Positions 12,481 through 24,124 of a stretch of 64,000 nucleotides of DNA are shown in pieces. Where the stretch lies: positions 7,574,001-7,638,000 of the forward strand of contig OZ026845.1 of assembly GCA_964023205.1 (NCBI GenBank). The letters run 5' to 3'. The first letter of the stretch is position 1. Every line of letters begins with the position of its first letter. This stretch comes from Lutraria lutraria. Lineage: Eukaryota > Mollusca > Bivalvia > Venerida > Mactridae. The notes beneath the pieces are model-generated. The model was not told the DNA's origin. It ran no database searches and saw only the letters and a list, made by a program, of their open reading frames with translations. The position numbers were made by a program, and so were the translations under genes.

Positions 12481-12800
12481 ACTTTTTATTAGGTCTGAAG
12501 AACACGGGACAGCCACTGTCCCACCCCCGCCACAAAAGAAGCAGAGGCTTCGGTTAAAGCCTCTGCTTCAATCGTACTTCAGAAGTACTTCATTAGCGCT
12601 GCAAAATTTAAAGACCCGCTTCATCTGAAGTCCCGGGACTTCTTTCATACTTCTTGATATGCTTCAGATGAAGTCCCCTGCTCCACCGTAGCGCACGGGG
12701 ACTTCAGAAGTACTTCATAGACTTTAGGATGGATTGATTTAATCTATTTCTTATAAGGAGGGGCTTCATAAGCGCTTCAGTATATTTAAAGGAATGGTGA
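12481..12800. repeat. Palindrome-dense block with CTTCAT/ATGAAG motifs
   Basis: Holds a perfect hairpin (10-bp stem GCAGAGGCTT / AAGCCTCTGC, 6-nt loop, 12541-12566), two copies of ACTTCAGAAGTACTTCAT (near 12574 and 12701), and the mutually inverted CTTCATCTGAAGTCCC and CTTCAGATGAAGTCCC. Less AT-rich than its surroundings. Probably a decayed fold-back element; its left edge TTTTTATTAGGTCTGA resembles sequence at 15587. Confidence 0.5.
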
Positions 12801-13220
12801 TGTTTGATGACATCACAGGTCACATGGTGTAAATTCAAAAAATGGCTGACTGTTATAATAAGAAAAAGTGTGCCAATAATGAAAATGGAAAAACTGCTAA
12901 AACTATGATGTTAATACACTGGTAAGTGTACTGGTTTTTAAGTTCTTGTATAGTTAAATGTTTTACACCTAAAAAAAACTAACATGACAGTTTCATATAT
13001 ATTTAGAGACAATTATGATAAAACCAAGTGGGTGGGGTGTGATGAAACACTTGAGAGGCTGCAATTTGACTGTGTTGTAGTTAGGTACATTATTAACATA
13101 ATTAATCCCCATCATATAATGTGATCAAACTGCTATTATTGTTAAGTTAAGTTTTCCAAGTATAATTAAATTATTTAAGGAAAGACTGGCTCTGCATGTC
13201 TGAAAAACTTCTGAATATTT

Positions 13221-13420
13221 NNNNNNNNNNNNNNNNNNNNNNNNNNNNNNNNNNNNNNNNNNNNNNNNNNNNNNNNNNNNNNNNNNNNNNNNNNNNNNNN
13301 NNNNNNNNNNNNNNNNNNNNNNNNNNNNNNNNNNNNNNNNNNNNNNNNNNNNNNNNNNNNNNNNNNNNNNNNNNNNNNNNNNNNNNNNNNNNNNNNNNNN
13401 NNNNNNNNNNNNNNNNNNNN
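13221..13420. other. Assembly gap (200 N)
   Basis: Exactly 200 unknown bases; the true size is unknown. ORFs crossing it are meaningless. Confidence 0.99.
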
Positions 13421-13519
13421 ACAGCTCATTCATTCTCCCTGACCTGAAGACATTTGTAGTATATATATATACAGACGTAGCCTTCCTTGTCCTTATATGA
13501 GTTGTATTTTGTTTTAGTG

Positions 13520-13765
13520 ATTTTTTTGCCATTTTTCAACCACATTTCAGTTATATACGGCGACCAGTTCACGCAACTAGTTTTCCTGGACTGTTTTCTA
13601 ATCAGTTCTAACTTTCCCTTCCATATAAGGAGCTTGCAGCTTCTCCGCATACGTAGGAAAATCAACATTTTTGTCAAAATTTCGTTGGAGGGGTATGACC
13701 TGCTATGACCCGGATTTGTACATGCAGAGCACTAACCACTGGACCTTGGTCGCAGCCTATATGAG
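13520..13765 (-). mobile_element. SINE family S4 (copy 1)
   Basis: On the minus strand: a tRNA-like start (CCAGTGGTTAGTGCTCTGCA), then a central block with GAAAGTTAGAACTGATTAG and GTCCAGGAAAACTAG, and an end GTATATAACTGAAATGTGG. Relatives at 14070, 24125, 38340, 40485 and 62345. Confidence 0.65.
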
Positions 13766-14069
13766 TTGTGAGAAAGACATTTTAACGTAACACACACGTG
13801 CATGCAATGACAAGAAGTTTAAATGTAAGATTAGCTCAATAAAGATCGGTATCAGATTATTATGAATCCTCTGTATATTTCTTCACATGGAAGCTGGCCT
13901 TTAATCATAGGATGACCTTTATTCGGATTACTGACACCGGCTTGTAAGCGGTGATTGTATGGACGTGGGTCCTAATTGAAAAGTAGCGTATCGCGCTTGC
14001 ACGATCATTATTAAAAACAGCACGTTTAGCTATTTGAAGGTGAATTAAAGATAATTAAGTGTCAATGAC

Positions 14070-14345
14070 ATTTATTTCTTTGGGTTTAACACCGTTTTTC
14101 AACAATTGTTCAGTTATATACGGCGGCCGGTTAACTTGAACAGTTTTCCTGGACTATATTCGAACAAGTACTAACTTACCCTTCCACGAGGGACACTAGG
14201 GGCCCATAACTTCTCTACATGTGGAGGAATTAAACATTGACATGTCAAATTTTCATGGAAGGGTATGACATGCCGCCACTGGAAATCGATTGCCAGGTTA
14301 CAAATCTAATGCACTAACCCTGGTCAAAGACAGACTGTAGCCAAT
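14070..14345 (-). mobile_element. SINE family S4 (copy 2)
   Basis: Same layout as the 13520 copy: CAGTTATATACGGCGGCCGG, TTTTCCTGGAC, AACTTACCCTTCCA on the plus strand, and a tRNA-like head near 14320. Confidence 0.65.
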
Positions 14346-14689
14346 ATTTTGTAAATCGATTTCGTAAAATAAAAAATCCCAACAATTAAACAGAGAATTT
14401 ATGTTTACACATTAAATACTAGAATGATTAAAATACGGCTTAATTAGACAGTACACCATAGTAATACATCACCAGCGCCATAAAACAATCACTCAACGTC
14501 TAATTACGTGTACGTCCAAAAAACAACCAAAACTTATAATAATAAAATATATCTTTCTAAATACTTAATGATGATTTGAATATCATTCCAGTGAAGTGAC
14601 ACTTTGTTAAATTATTTCTTGAATGTAACTGACAATTAAGATACAAAATTACAACAATATTAATCTGTTTCAACTGGAAGTCATTGAAG

Positions 14690-15260
14690 ATTTCTTTTTC
14701 TGTTATTTGACCTAATTATTTCCAGTGACCTAAACTTTTAAACTTTTGTGATCAGTCTTTGTTGTCATTGCGTTGTCACTTTTGTCCTGGAAGTGAACAC
14801 CAATAGAGGTTACATTTCTAGTTGTATCTTGACAAAACTGCGTCAGAATGATTGTACGATGAAATCTCAAATAAGTTTGAATGATATAAAATAATGTCAA
14901 TTGGTCAAACCAAATTAAAACTTTATGAACACTCAATAGGTCACAATTTTGATTGCATCTTCATCAAACTTTCAGAATGTTTGTCTTAAGTTAATGATAT
15001 ATTCGACACGTTCGAACTTGGGTCATCTGGGGTCAAAACATTAGGTCATCAGGTCAAATCACAGGAAAATTATATGAACAATCCAAAGGTCATAGTTCTG
15101 ATTAGATCTTCATCATACCTTTTCAGAATATTTGTCTTAATAAATGTTGGAGAAGTTTGAAAGTGGATCGTCTGGGGTAAAAACCATATCATTACATGTC
15201 AAATCCCTCGAAAATCTTGGTAACACTGTAGAGACCACAGTAAATTGTTTTGTCAAGACT
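14690..15260 (-). repeat. Dispersed repeat with TGACCT direct repeats (copy 2, inverted)
   Basis: Plus-strand AGGTCATCAGGTCA at 15043-15056 (direct repeat, spacing 2) and GGGTCATCTGGGGTCA at 15020-15035 (spacing 4). Same family and motif order, inverted, as 3801-4240; several diverged subunits. Confidence 0.65.
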
Positions 15261-16430
15261 TGATGAAAGTTGCTACATTTCTATGCTTTGAGTAATGAAG
15301 TAGTATAACAATATAGGGAGATAAGTTACAACAGGAATTGTTTCTGACAGTTTAATGGCTAAGGAAATTACTTAGAAAAGCATTCATTCATACTAAAAGG
15401 TACTCAAAATACATTTATTCTCTAAAGGACCTAATTTGGGAAAGCTTCTTTTCAGCCATATAAATGGGAAAATATTCAATAAAAGATTAAACTACTAACT
15501 GCCAGACATGCTAAGGCATAAGAAATTGTGTTTGTTTCTCAGGTTACCTAACAGGTACCCTAAGTTTTCCTTGCGACCCTAGATTTTTTATTAGACCTGA
15601 GGAACAGTACTTTTTAAAAACTTTCCGGGACACTATCAATCTAAAGAAATCCTCTACCTAGATATACCTTCTGTATTTTAATGAGCTTTTAATAATAAAC
15701 TAACAATTGTTTTTTAGGCCTAAGCAATGAAACTTGTAATTTCCATAATGCCGAATGTCCGTCTTCCGGCGAAACAAACGTAAGTCCTTTTTAAGTGGTC
15801 TTGTTTAAGAGTTATTCATGTCAGAAAATCAATTCTAGTAGATGGTTAAGACAGTTTCACATACTAGAAACTAGCGACATTAAATGCGAAGACATGTTTG
15901 GTATTTGTTATATGGGACAAAACAACATAATTACATAGAATCCAATTTATCATAATATCATTATGTTTCAGTCAATTTTAAATGACTAGGCAACTTGTTT
16001 TTTATTATAATATATTGTAGCAATACTTTTAGAATACTAATTATTGTATTTGAAATATTATTCCTAATAAAAATCAATTATTTCTTATTTTCTTATTTTT
16101 GTCCTTTTCCATTTCTAGCAAGAGCAAATGTGATTCATTCTGAATTCTTAAATAATCTTTCAATTTTATCTGCTAAGATTCCAAAATATTTAAAAAACAC
16201 ACCCAGGAGTGTTTATTGGGATATACTAGGTAGGGGTGCTACTTTTAGACTTATATTAATAAGATTTAAAGTTACCAGTACTAAACATTGTGAATGTGAT
16301 GAATTATTTATAGGGACTTTAAGAACTGAAAATAAAAAAAAATAGACGAGCACAATAATTATAAAAATGTAACTGACATGGCCTTTGAAATGATACGTAT
16401 ATCACTACATGTATATATTGTGTGGTAAGT
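15261..16430. other. Non-coding stretch with a weak ORF
   Basis: AT-rich. ACCCTAGATTTTTTATTAGA near 15580 resembles sequence near 12485 and 61655, so a short dispersed repeat is likely. A 116-codon plus ORF at 15995-16345 has an acceptor-like CTAG inside, but no compatible upstream exon or known family. Confidence 0.35.
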
Positions 16431-16431
16431 A

Positions 16432-16600
16432 GTAAAAAAGTGTTTGTTTGTTTCTGGTCACATGCTCGTTAAAAATAGGGAAGTAGGCAGGGGATGTTTT
16501 GTTTTTCTTCTTGAAAGCGCGAGGGAAATTAATTAAGGTAAACAAGTGAGACTGTGTCTGTATATCTGCCCATGGGCCAAATAAAAGATATCGTATCGCA
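16432..16600. mobile_element. MITE family M3, partial
   Basis: Begins TTTGTTTCTGGTCACATGCT, the family's end motif, then the AAAATAGGG and GAAAG core. The matching right end is not clear. Confidence 0.5.
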
Positions 16601-17493
16601 GGGGAAAATAAAGGTAGGTCAGATATCTAGAAACGAACAAACTTTCCATGTCTATGTTATTGAAGTGACATTCAGAATAAGAAGGAAATAATATTTCATT
16701 ATTAACAAAATTTGTCTGGCACTTTGTCCTTGACCCAGTCCTAAAGAAACCATTCACTTGTACATCCGTGTAATTGGAATGAAGCCAAATAAGATAAAAT
16801 GATGTGCCATATTTTCAAGTGCAATAATATTTATCTGAATGGTTGGTACAATACACGCGCGCTGTGTCACTCATGGTTTATATCAATGCACAGGGCCGTA
16901 GGCAATGGGAAGGGAGGGGGCTAAGACTCCCGGCTGTAATGGTATCTATAGGGGGCTAGGGTCCCATCTGAAACTGCATCCTACTGTCCGGAACCTGATG
17001 TATATATAATCAGCTCTTTATCTTGACATGGCGCATATTGTGAATAAACATCATGATGCAGTAGGAATAATATTACGTACAGAAACTCATGATTTTGCTT
17101 CGGAATACTGGTGCAATAAAACTTTTACATTATGACCCCAAAAAACGGTTTTAATATTGAGTTGGTCTTATAATCAGGATGAACTGTAGAGGAAATATAG
17201 ATAACTGGTCTAAAATTAAAGTGATTGCTTGATTGAATAGTCGTTAGTTTGAAGTGGTTAGTTTGTAAAATAGTTAAGGATGATAATTCATGATATATTT
17301 ATATATGACCTTTTGGGAAATACTAGTACATTGTAAATAAATTACTTCTAACATTATAAAATAAGAGACTGGTCCTAATTAAGTTGAGGTTAGAGAGTGC
17401 GCAATTAGTTCTTTTTATTACATTCCTTGTGAGATTAATTGTGCTTGTTTTATCAAAGCCTTCACACAGGCATCAATAATATTGCATAAATTG
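16601..17493. other. Non-coding stretch
   Basis: No supported gene; a slightly G-rich patch at 16890-16990 shows no recognised element. Confidence 0.35.
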
Positions 17494-17673
17494 TACTGTT
17501 AAACCTGGGTTAGTGGCCACCTCTAAGTAAAATGTCACCCTGTGAATAAAGGCCATTATTTTAAAACCGTCATTTATTATGAACAACAGTGACCTCAGAA
17601 TAAAGGCCACCTGTAAACCAAGGCTGTATTGTGTCTTTCCAAAGGGTGGCCTTTATTCACAGGTTTGACTGTA
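17494..17673. mobile_element. MITE family M2
   Basis: A 180-bp copy: TACTGTTAAACCTGGGTTAG at the left, ACAGGTTTGACTGTA at the right, and internal GAATAAAGGCCAC motifs. Confidence 0.75.
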
Positions 17674-18204
17674 CTTAACAATCATGATTGGTCATCCCTT
17701 ATAAACAAATATCTTATACTTAAATATATACCACCAGTAGATGAGTACTCTACCAGGTTAAGAGACCCGCTAATAAGAAACCATTTGTTTCCCAATTTTT
17801 GCCGAAAAAGACGGTAACAAAGCAAGAAGATAAAGTTTGAGAAGTCTGTCTTTTTTCTAGTTTAATGTTTATATTAAGATTCTGCCATGTCGTCTATTTT
17901 CTATCATTTCATTCATTTTTCAGGGTCATTTCATCAGAAATTGATGAATTAAATTAGTCCAAATTGCACAATAGAATGTATATACGGTAACCGCAACCTC
18001 GCTATTTAGTATTTACATCTGGTAGCGCAGGATTCAATTTCACAAGCACTTAGAGATTATAGAGAATCTAATAATGTCTTGTACCATTGTGGGATAAATA
18101 ACTCTTGACTTTTCTCACATTATCCCTACAAATTACCATCATTAACTTGAGAATCAGGAAATATCTAGTGAGTCTCATTCAGTAAAAAACAGTACAATCA
18201 GACC

Positions 18205-18390
18205 TGTGCTAATGACCTTTATATGAATAGAGACCTACTGGAAATAATGGCAATCTCTGTAAAGTGTCCACCTTTGAGTAGTGACTACCTGTGAATAATG
18301 ATCACCTGTGAATAATGACAACCTCTGCATAGTGACCACCTGTGGCTAATGACAATGTCGAAATAGTGACCACCTGTGAATAGTGAAATT
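18205..18390. repeat. Degenerate tandem GACCACCTGTGAATAATG repeat
   Basis: About ten diverged units of 15-20 bp (GACCACCTGTGAATAGTG and variants). The motif resembles the interior of MITE family M2, from which it may have expanded. Confidence 0.55.
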
Positions 18391-19893
18391 GAACTTTGAG
18401 ACTGTTTTATAACATAGGGGCTTAGTAGAGCTGTGTACATAATTTTTACTACGAATAATGCATTTAAACACTTACAAATACATGTATTTTGGAAGGCGAT
18501 GGCTTTCTCATTCCTTCAGTAAGGTCAACTGTACAGTCTTTAAAGAAGACTCCAGAAACAAGAAATCCATTTTACCGTAAGTTATACTATGAATGTTTTG
18601 CCAAATAATACCACTTTATTTAAACCATACTGCAAATAGGTAAGCAATTACTTTTTATGTATAGCTATTGTGAAAGATGAAAGTGAGAAATCAATGAGAA
18701 TTTTTAATTCAATCAACAAAACATTAATTTTGTACATCAAAAGTCATATCTTTTCAACTCGTAGCCAAAACACAGTTCTTGTCTGACAGAAACCTATTGT
18801 GAACATATATAGAGTTCTAGTATTCATGGACAATACATGTTTTAGAACAGTGCTTTTTAGAAATTAACTAAATGCGCAACCTGCATTGAACAAGTCATGG
18901 CAATATCGCTTATGAGTTTCATTAAAAATTGTGCTACCGTAAGTAAACAATATTGGAAAATAGACCTCATCAGTGATATTATTTTAACAATTTTGATCGA
19001 TGTCGTCTACATGTCGCTACTTGCAAGAGCTAATTAAGCTCTAAACCTTGTGCTTCATGATCCTGCAAAAATAATTTTTAAACATTTTCCTGTATAAGTC
19101 TATGTAAACATTGCTCCATGCCAAGTATCTATATATATATTATAAGCTTTAAACCATGACAAACTATTCAAGTTTTTCCTTTTGGTTGCCATGGAAACCA
19201 GTGTTCTGCATGGAAAAACATTCTTTTAGCAACTTTTGTAAAAGATCATTCCTGAGGAGCTTCTTCAAATTTGACACGTCCATTTCAGAAGAGAAGTCAT
19301 TTGAAAAGTGTGAACGGACAAATAGCATACTAACAGCACAAGCTGTTTTGCTCAGGTGATCCAATATAAGCCAGTCTTGGTTTCTCCAACTTATAGATTC
19401 GTATTTACATGCAATAACAAATGGTGGCATAAAGAATATCTGAAGATAATCCACTTCCAAAATAATCAAGAATATTTCACAAGTCTCGAATAAGAATGCA
19501 TGAATTCCAAGTTAATCAAATTTTCCAAAAATATCTTAAAAGTCAAATATCCAATCTTTCAATATCCAACTTGTGATTTCCCCAACATGTTAATTAAAGA
19601 TAATCAATAGAACTCAGTTTTAGTTCAGCTTAATTTGAGGAAACTTAATTCAATTATATAAACTACAACAACCATTTCTAGACCCAATAACATGATTACG
19701 GGAATATATTACACCAAGATCGGACAGTCAGTCAATTGTAGTGCTCTTAAAACATGATAACACGACTTGAAGTTTGTGTAAATTTTAACAATGCACTAAG
19801 AGTAGAAATGTTAAGAAATGCTGAAGTTCATTGTACCTTTAAAGGTGTTAGACTCTAGAATATTTTCCTTAAAATCTAGAACATTTATTTGAT
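18391..19893. other. Non-coding stretch
   Basis: No gene supported. Two overlapping opposite-strand ORFs at 19156-19469 lack splice or family support. Confidence 0.35.
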
Positions 19894-20055
19894 AGTACTG
19901 TACAACCTTCCCAGAGCAGCATTTTCTTGAGCAACAACCTGATCCCTTCAACAACTGCATGATTTAGCTATTAATTTAACCTCTCTAAAGAAACAACCTC
20001 TCAGCAACAACATAATCTTGCTACTCCCAAATGGTGTTGCTTTGGAGAGGTATAA
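19894..20055. mobile_element. MITE family M1, diverged copy
   Basis: TGTACAACCTTCCCAGAGCA at the left and TTGGAGAGGTATAATTG at the right, with AGCAACAACCT inside. An older copy of the family at 23378, 27246, 35245 and 52835. Confidence 0.65.
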
Positions 20056-20900
20056 TTGCTGTAAAATTCAAAATTAAGATGTGACATTGCACATAATACC
20101 TGTTTTATTTGAGTTTTAATTACATGCAAGAAATAATTTATAACATCAGTTAAGCAGCTAAAATACTAGTACGTTAAAGTTAAATTCATTTGTACTTAAT
20201 TTTTATTTTCATAAAATAAGCATTTATAAATGTATTAAACTGGACGTATGACAGTTGTAGTTTCTTTACAAGTCTATCTGAATAATATATAGTACCTTAT
20301 AACAAAGGTATGATTTTTATGGGAAAATGTAACCATAATTTTACTGTACATGTATATAACATTTAGTGGTCAATAATAATGACAATTTAACAGCTGAAAT
20401 ATTTTTATATCAAAGTTCACAGAAAGTTCAAGTTATCCTGTTTTAAGTACATTATAGTTACTGTTGGTTACAATTATTTGTATGTTTACCATAAAGAACA
20501 AGTTAAATGTTTGTACGGCGCAAAATCGCATCCGGCAATTCAATACTAGAATGTGGCCTATGTAACATTTTTGAAGTTTCAGATCAAACGAATTTGTTAT
20601 TTTGACTTAACTGATCCCGAAACTAAAGTGATCATCTACTCCATCAAAAATACAAGCCGTTGATGTTTCATGAATCTCATGAATCTAGTCATATGGTGCT
20701 ACAGTTCACGAGGTACTCTATATGTAGTCCCTGTTTCCACCCTAAAATTAAAATCAGGGGAAACTATCACCTCGATGTATCAGACGTTGCAATATCTGCT
20801 GGAATGCATTTAAAATATTTAAATAAAGTCTCCAAAAATAATATACTCCGTTGTCTGAGGGTACGTTGTCGTAAAAACCTGGTATAACGGTCCCAAACAT
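20056..20900. other. Non-coding stretch
   Basis: AT-rich; no exon or repeat that I can support. Confidence 0.35.
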
Positions 20901-21939
20901 AGATTTTCAACTGTAAAGTGACCATCTATATCGAACCATAAAGTGACCGTCTATGTCGAACCAATTAAGTCATCATTTCTCACCTGATCGGACATATATT
21001 GTATTGAGCTCCGAATTCGATATTTAATTATTTACAATTGCGTAAACAAGTCAGTGTCCACGCTCGCGATTATAAAATTAGTCTGTGTGAATATGTTTAT
21101 AATGTTTTGTTTATTTGCGATATGTTGCTAAAATAAATACACCGAAACGTATAAATACCGTGTTCCGTATCTTATAACACGATTAAATGATTATTACAAC
21201 ACACCGACGATCGCTCCAAAATGTAATAAACACAGCGAATTTCTCTAATAATTTATACATCGAAGTTCATTTAGATCGAACAATTTTTCCTAAGTCCTTT
21301 GATATAAAGAGTTTCGGCTGCATTTTCAAGAGCACGACCATTCGGGCTACCAAATAGCAAGATGCACTAGACTGGACCAGTAAGCTATTGCTTGTCGTTC
21401 GGACCTGCCTTAATGTCGAACCCTGTCGTCACAGTGCCCATATAAATACTAAACTAGTTCTCGTTGTAGCGCACCAGGCAGAGTCAAATTCTCAGTCAAC
21501 TGAAACCACTTTTATTGAAATATTGACACGTTTCTAGTAATTTATAGGTGATTGACATGGACGAGACGACAACGATATGAAACAGCTACTAGTATTCGGT
21601 GAATGTCACGTGATCATTGAGACTATTAGCGAGTCCGATTAACAACTTGAATAATACACAGTCTGTATGTACACATGAACACCACTTAAAAAGTAGGTTT
21701 GCTTCATCCTCAGTAATATAACACATAGTAGTACTTGATAGTGTACTAAATTCAACGCCATGTTTGTTTACTATAGTAGGATTGGATTCGGTTCGTTTAT
21801 TGACAGGTGGGCAGATTCATTCCCGTCGTTGTTTATCGAGCTAGCTCCATTCTTAGACTATAAATAGCGACTGCGTCATCAAGCTAACACTAGTTGGTGT
21901 GAGTAACACGTGACCTCGCTCTATTTCTGTTTTGTTTAT

Positions 21940-22094
21940 ATCACGTGATGACCATTGCGGATATTTCAATCTGCTTCGGTGCAAGAAGTTGCGATTTTGC
22001 ATTGCCACTTATCACGTGATGACCATTGCGGATATTTCGGGCACTGTCAGCAATCTGCTTCGGTGCAAGAAGTTGCGATTTTGCATTGCCACTT
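21940..22094. repeat. Tandem duplication carrying TCACGTGA
   Basis: Copy 1 is 21940-22010 (71 bp), copy 2 is 22011-22094 (84 bp). They look identical except for a 13-bp GGGCACTGTCAGC present only in copy 2. Each begins ATCACGTGATGACCATTGCG. Confidence 0.9.
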
Positions 22095-22113
22095 AAAAAT
22101 AAGCATTCCAGAG

Positions 22114-22139
22114 TGTACGGCGACTTCCGTCGCCGTACA
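22114..22139. repeat. GC-rich perfect hairpin
   Basis: An 11-bp stem TGTACGGCGAC / GTCGCCGTACA with a TTCC loop, 19 bp after the tandem duplication. Confidence 0.8.
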
Positions 22140-22140
22140 A

Positions 22141-23281
22141 TAACTGTTTTAAATTTTCATCTTAATTATATAAGATGCCAGTATTATTAAGGTTTGTCAA
22201 AACATGTCAGAAAACTTGAATTATGTGAGATGGACCCAAGTTACTTTGATAAAAAATATTTAGAATCAAACATGTGTTAATTAATGACCAAATGACTTAA
22301 GAAATGTTGTTTATCAGGTAGGTAACACAAACTATAATAGTAATTAGGAAGGCATCATTTTAAGCTTATACTGAAAGAAACATTTGGAAGAAAGAACAAA
22401 AAACAGTGTTGTCCAAATTTTGGTGACGTTTTTATTTTAATTTACAATGAGTTGGTCCTGCAACTGCAAAACCAACAATTTTAGGGTTGACCTATAGTCA
22501 TTTTTTTAAAAACTAAAACATCTTTTTATGGTGCTCATAATTATGGGTAATGTGCTTTTAACATAGCAAATAACCCCCCACTAAAACACATGAAATAACA
22601 ACAGAATAAAAAATTCCTTCTTTGAACAGATTCTGAAGATCAAGGTGGGTAAGACTCCGAAGTTTTAAAATTGCTATCTTTGCTAATACGTACATCTTCA
22701 TAGAACTAGTCTTAGTAGTTTTTCAAATATATGTACAAGCATTTGAAGTTTTTAATCTTTGTATAAAGTTCATCGTCCGATTCTTTATTCCGTCTAAAGT
22801 GGCCAATAAAGCCAGTGTTTCTGGTGTTAAAATAGGAATGGCTAAACTCCATAAACCTCTTTATATGCTTCCGCTTCATAAACTTTATGTTTTTATCAAT
22901 ACATATCTAGATTATTGTTTTCAATTGATATGCTGAATATATAGACAAATCATGTGAAACAAATACGCAAAACACACAATAGACGAGCTATTGGCACGCC
23001 AGGTAATATTATTTGGTGCACAGCTTCCCATGTCATCAAGTTTCTTACATGAATAATTGATTACCTTTGTATTAAGTAACAATGTTTTGTAGACAAACAT
23101 ACAATTCATTAAACAATTCTTGCTGTAACAGCTGTGTTTATAAGTTGGGACTTAAGTGGTTGGGTAACATTTTGTATCAGAATTCTCTTTGATCGGGACT
23201 AAAAGCAGTAATGTCTAAATAATATATTTCAGATTTGAAACAATCTCTGTTACAAGTCTGCGAATGAACATTTTGATTACA
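22141..23281. other. Non-coding stretch
   Basis: No supported feature. Confidence 0.35.
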
Positions 23282-23640
23282 TACTGTCAAACCTGTGACC
23301 GAAGGTCACCCTAGGGGATTACATAACATGGCCTTTATTGATAGGTGACCTTTATTTGGAGGTCACCTTGTTATCAATACAGTAAAACCTCTCCAGAGCG
23401 GCCCTCTGTATAGCAACAACCTCTCTATAACAACAATTTCAAAATTTCACAAACTTGATATTTACTGTAAATTTAACCTTTGTAGGGCAACAAGCTCTAA
23501 ACAACGGCCAATATTTGCAGCTCCCAAGGGTGTTGTTCTACAGAGGTTGTACTGTACTTAACTAATGTTTTTAAAAGGATGTCCTTTATTCACAGGGTGG
23601 CATTTACTTAGAGGTGGTCGCTAACATAGGTTTGACTGTA
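23282..23640. mobile_element. MITE family M2 split by a nested M1
   Basis: The left part 23282-23377 begins TACTGTCAAACCTGTG; the right part 23557-23640 ends ATAGGTTTGACTGTA. Without the insert the element is 180 bp, the same length as the 17494 copy. Confidence 0.85.
23378..23556. mobile_element. MITE family M1, inserted in M2
   Basis: TACAGTAAAACCTCTCCAGA at the left and CAGAGGTTGTACTGTA at the right; the interior has AGCAACAACCTC blocks. It lies wholly inside the M2 element. Confidence 0.85.
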
Positions 23641-23649
23641 AATAGATTA

Positions 23650-23945
23650 CATTTATTTATCTATTGTTTAACGGCCCAATCTACAGCTATGATCATTCAG
23701 AGCCGACCTAGAGGGAGGGGAGATTTATATCCTTACACTTTTCGAACAGTTTTTCCTGGTTCCTTATTGTGCTCAGTGTAAAGCACCAATACACACCTTG
23801 CCCGTTTTCCGTGATTTTCAAGACACAGAACTTGGCAAAGTAGTTGGGATGGGTACACTGAAAGAGTTTCTGCGAAATTCGAGAATGGAAACCACGGCCT
23901 ATCATATAGTAGTCCATCGTGTTATCACTGAACCACTAATCATCC
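23650..23945 (-). mobile_element. SINE family S3 (copy 2)
   Basis: Shares GGAGGGGAGATTTATATCCT, GTTTTTCCTGGTTCCTTATT and a tRNA-like head near 23890-23940 (minus strand) with the 31990 copy. Confidence 0.65.
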
Positions 23946-24124
23946 TTACAATGCTAATTGAAGACTGAGTAGTCTCACTAACATAAACTATTAGCAATTT
24001 CCACTAGCTTCAAAAAACAGCAATAAGAAAATTAATGAAATTTCTGCAATATTGGAACTAAGAATCAAGAACTTGATCTAAAAGTATTTTCTTTTTAAAT
24101 CACATGTATCATATCTATTTGTTT

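Larger units (their letters stand above)
20901..22140 (+). promoter_or_regulatory. CpG-bearing promoter-like block without a visible gene
   Basis: Richer in CpG than the rest of the window. Holds CTATAAATAG (TATA-like, about 21859-21868) followed by a possible start region, and CACGTG boxes at 21606-21613, 21906-21913, 21941-21948 and 22012-22019, three of them the full palindrome TCACGTGA. A short GTGACC-TCTAT-TCGAACC tandem (two units) lies near 20916-20962. No coding exon follows within 3 kb on either strand. It could drive a non-coding RNA or a gene with distant exons. Confidence 0.35.

Noticed and set aside
12842..13084. Candidate two-exon ORF (ATGGCTGACTGT... with a GTAAGT donor at 12922, then WVGCDETLERLQFDC, PHD-like spacing)
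   Set aside because: Joining the two segments at the visible sites creates a TGA. The second segment has lost two of the four metal ligands, and the locus runs into the N gap.
13125..13532. ORFs spanning 13221-13420
   Set aside because: They read through 200 N.
15719..16345. Possible two-exon cysteine-containing gene (CNFHNAECPSSG segment, then a 116-codon ORF)
   Set aside because: The reading phases of the two segments cannot be joined at the visible splice sites, and neither matches a family I know.
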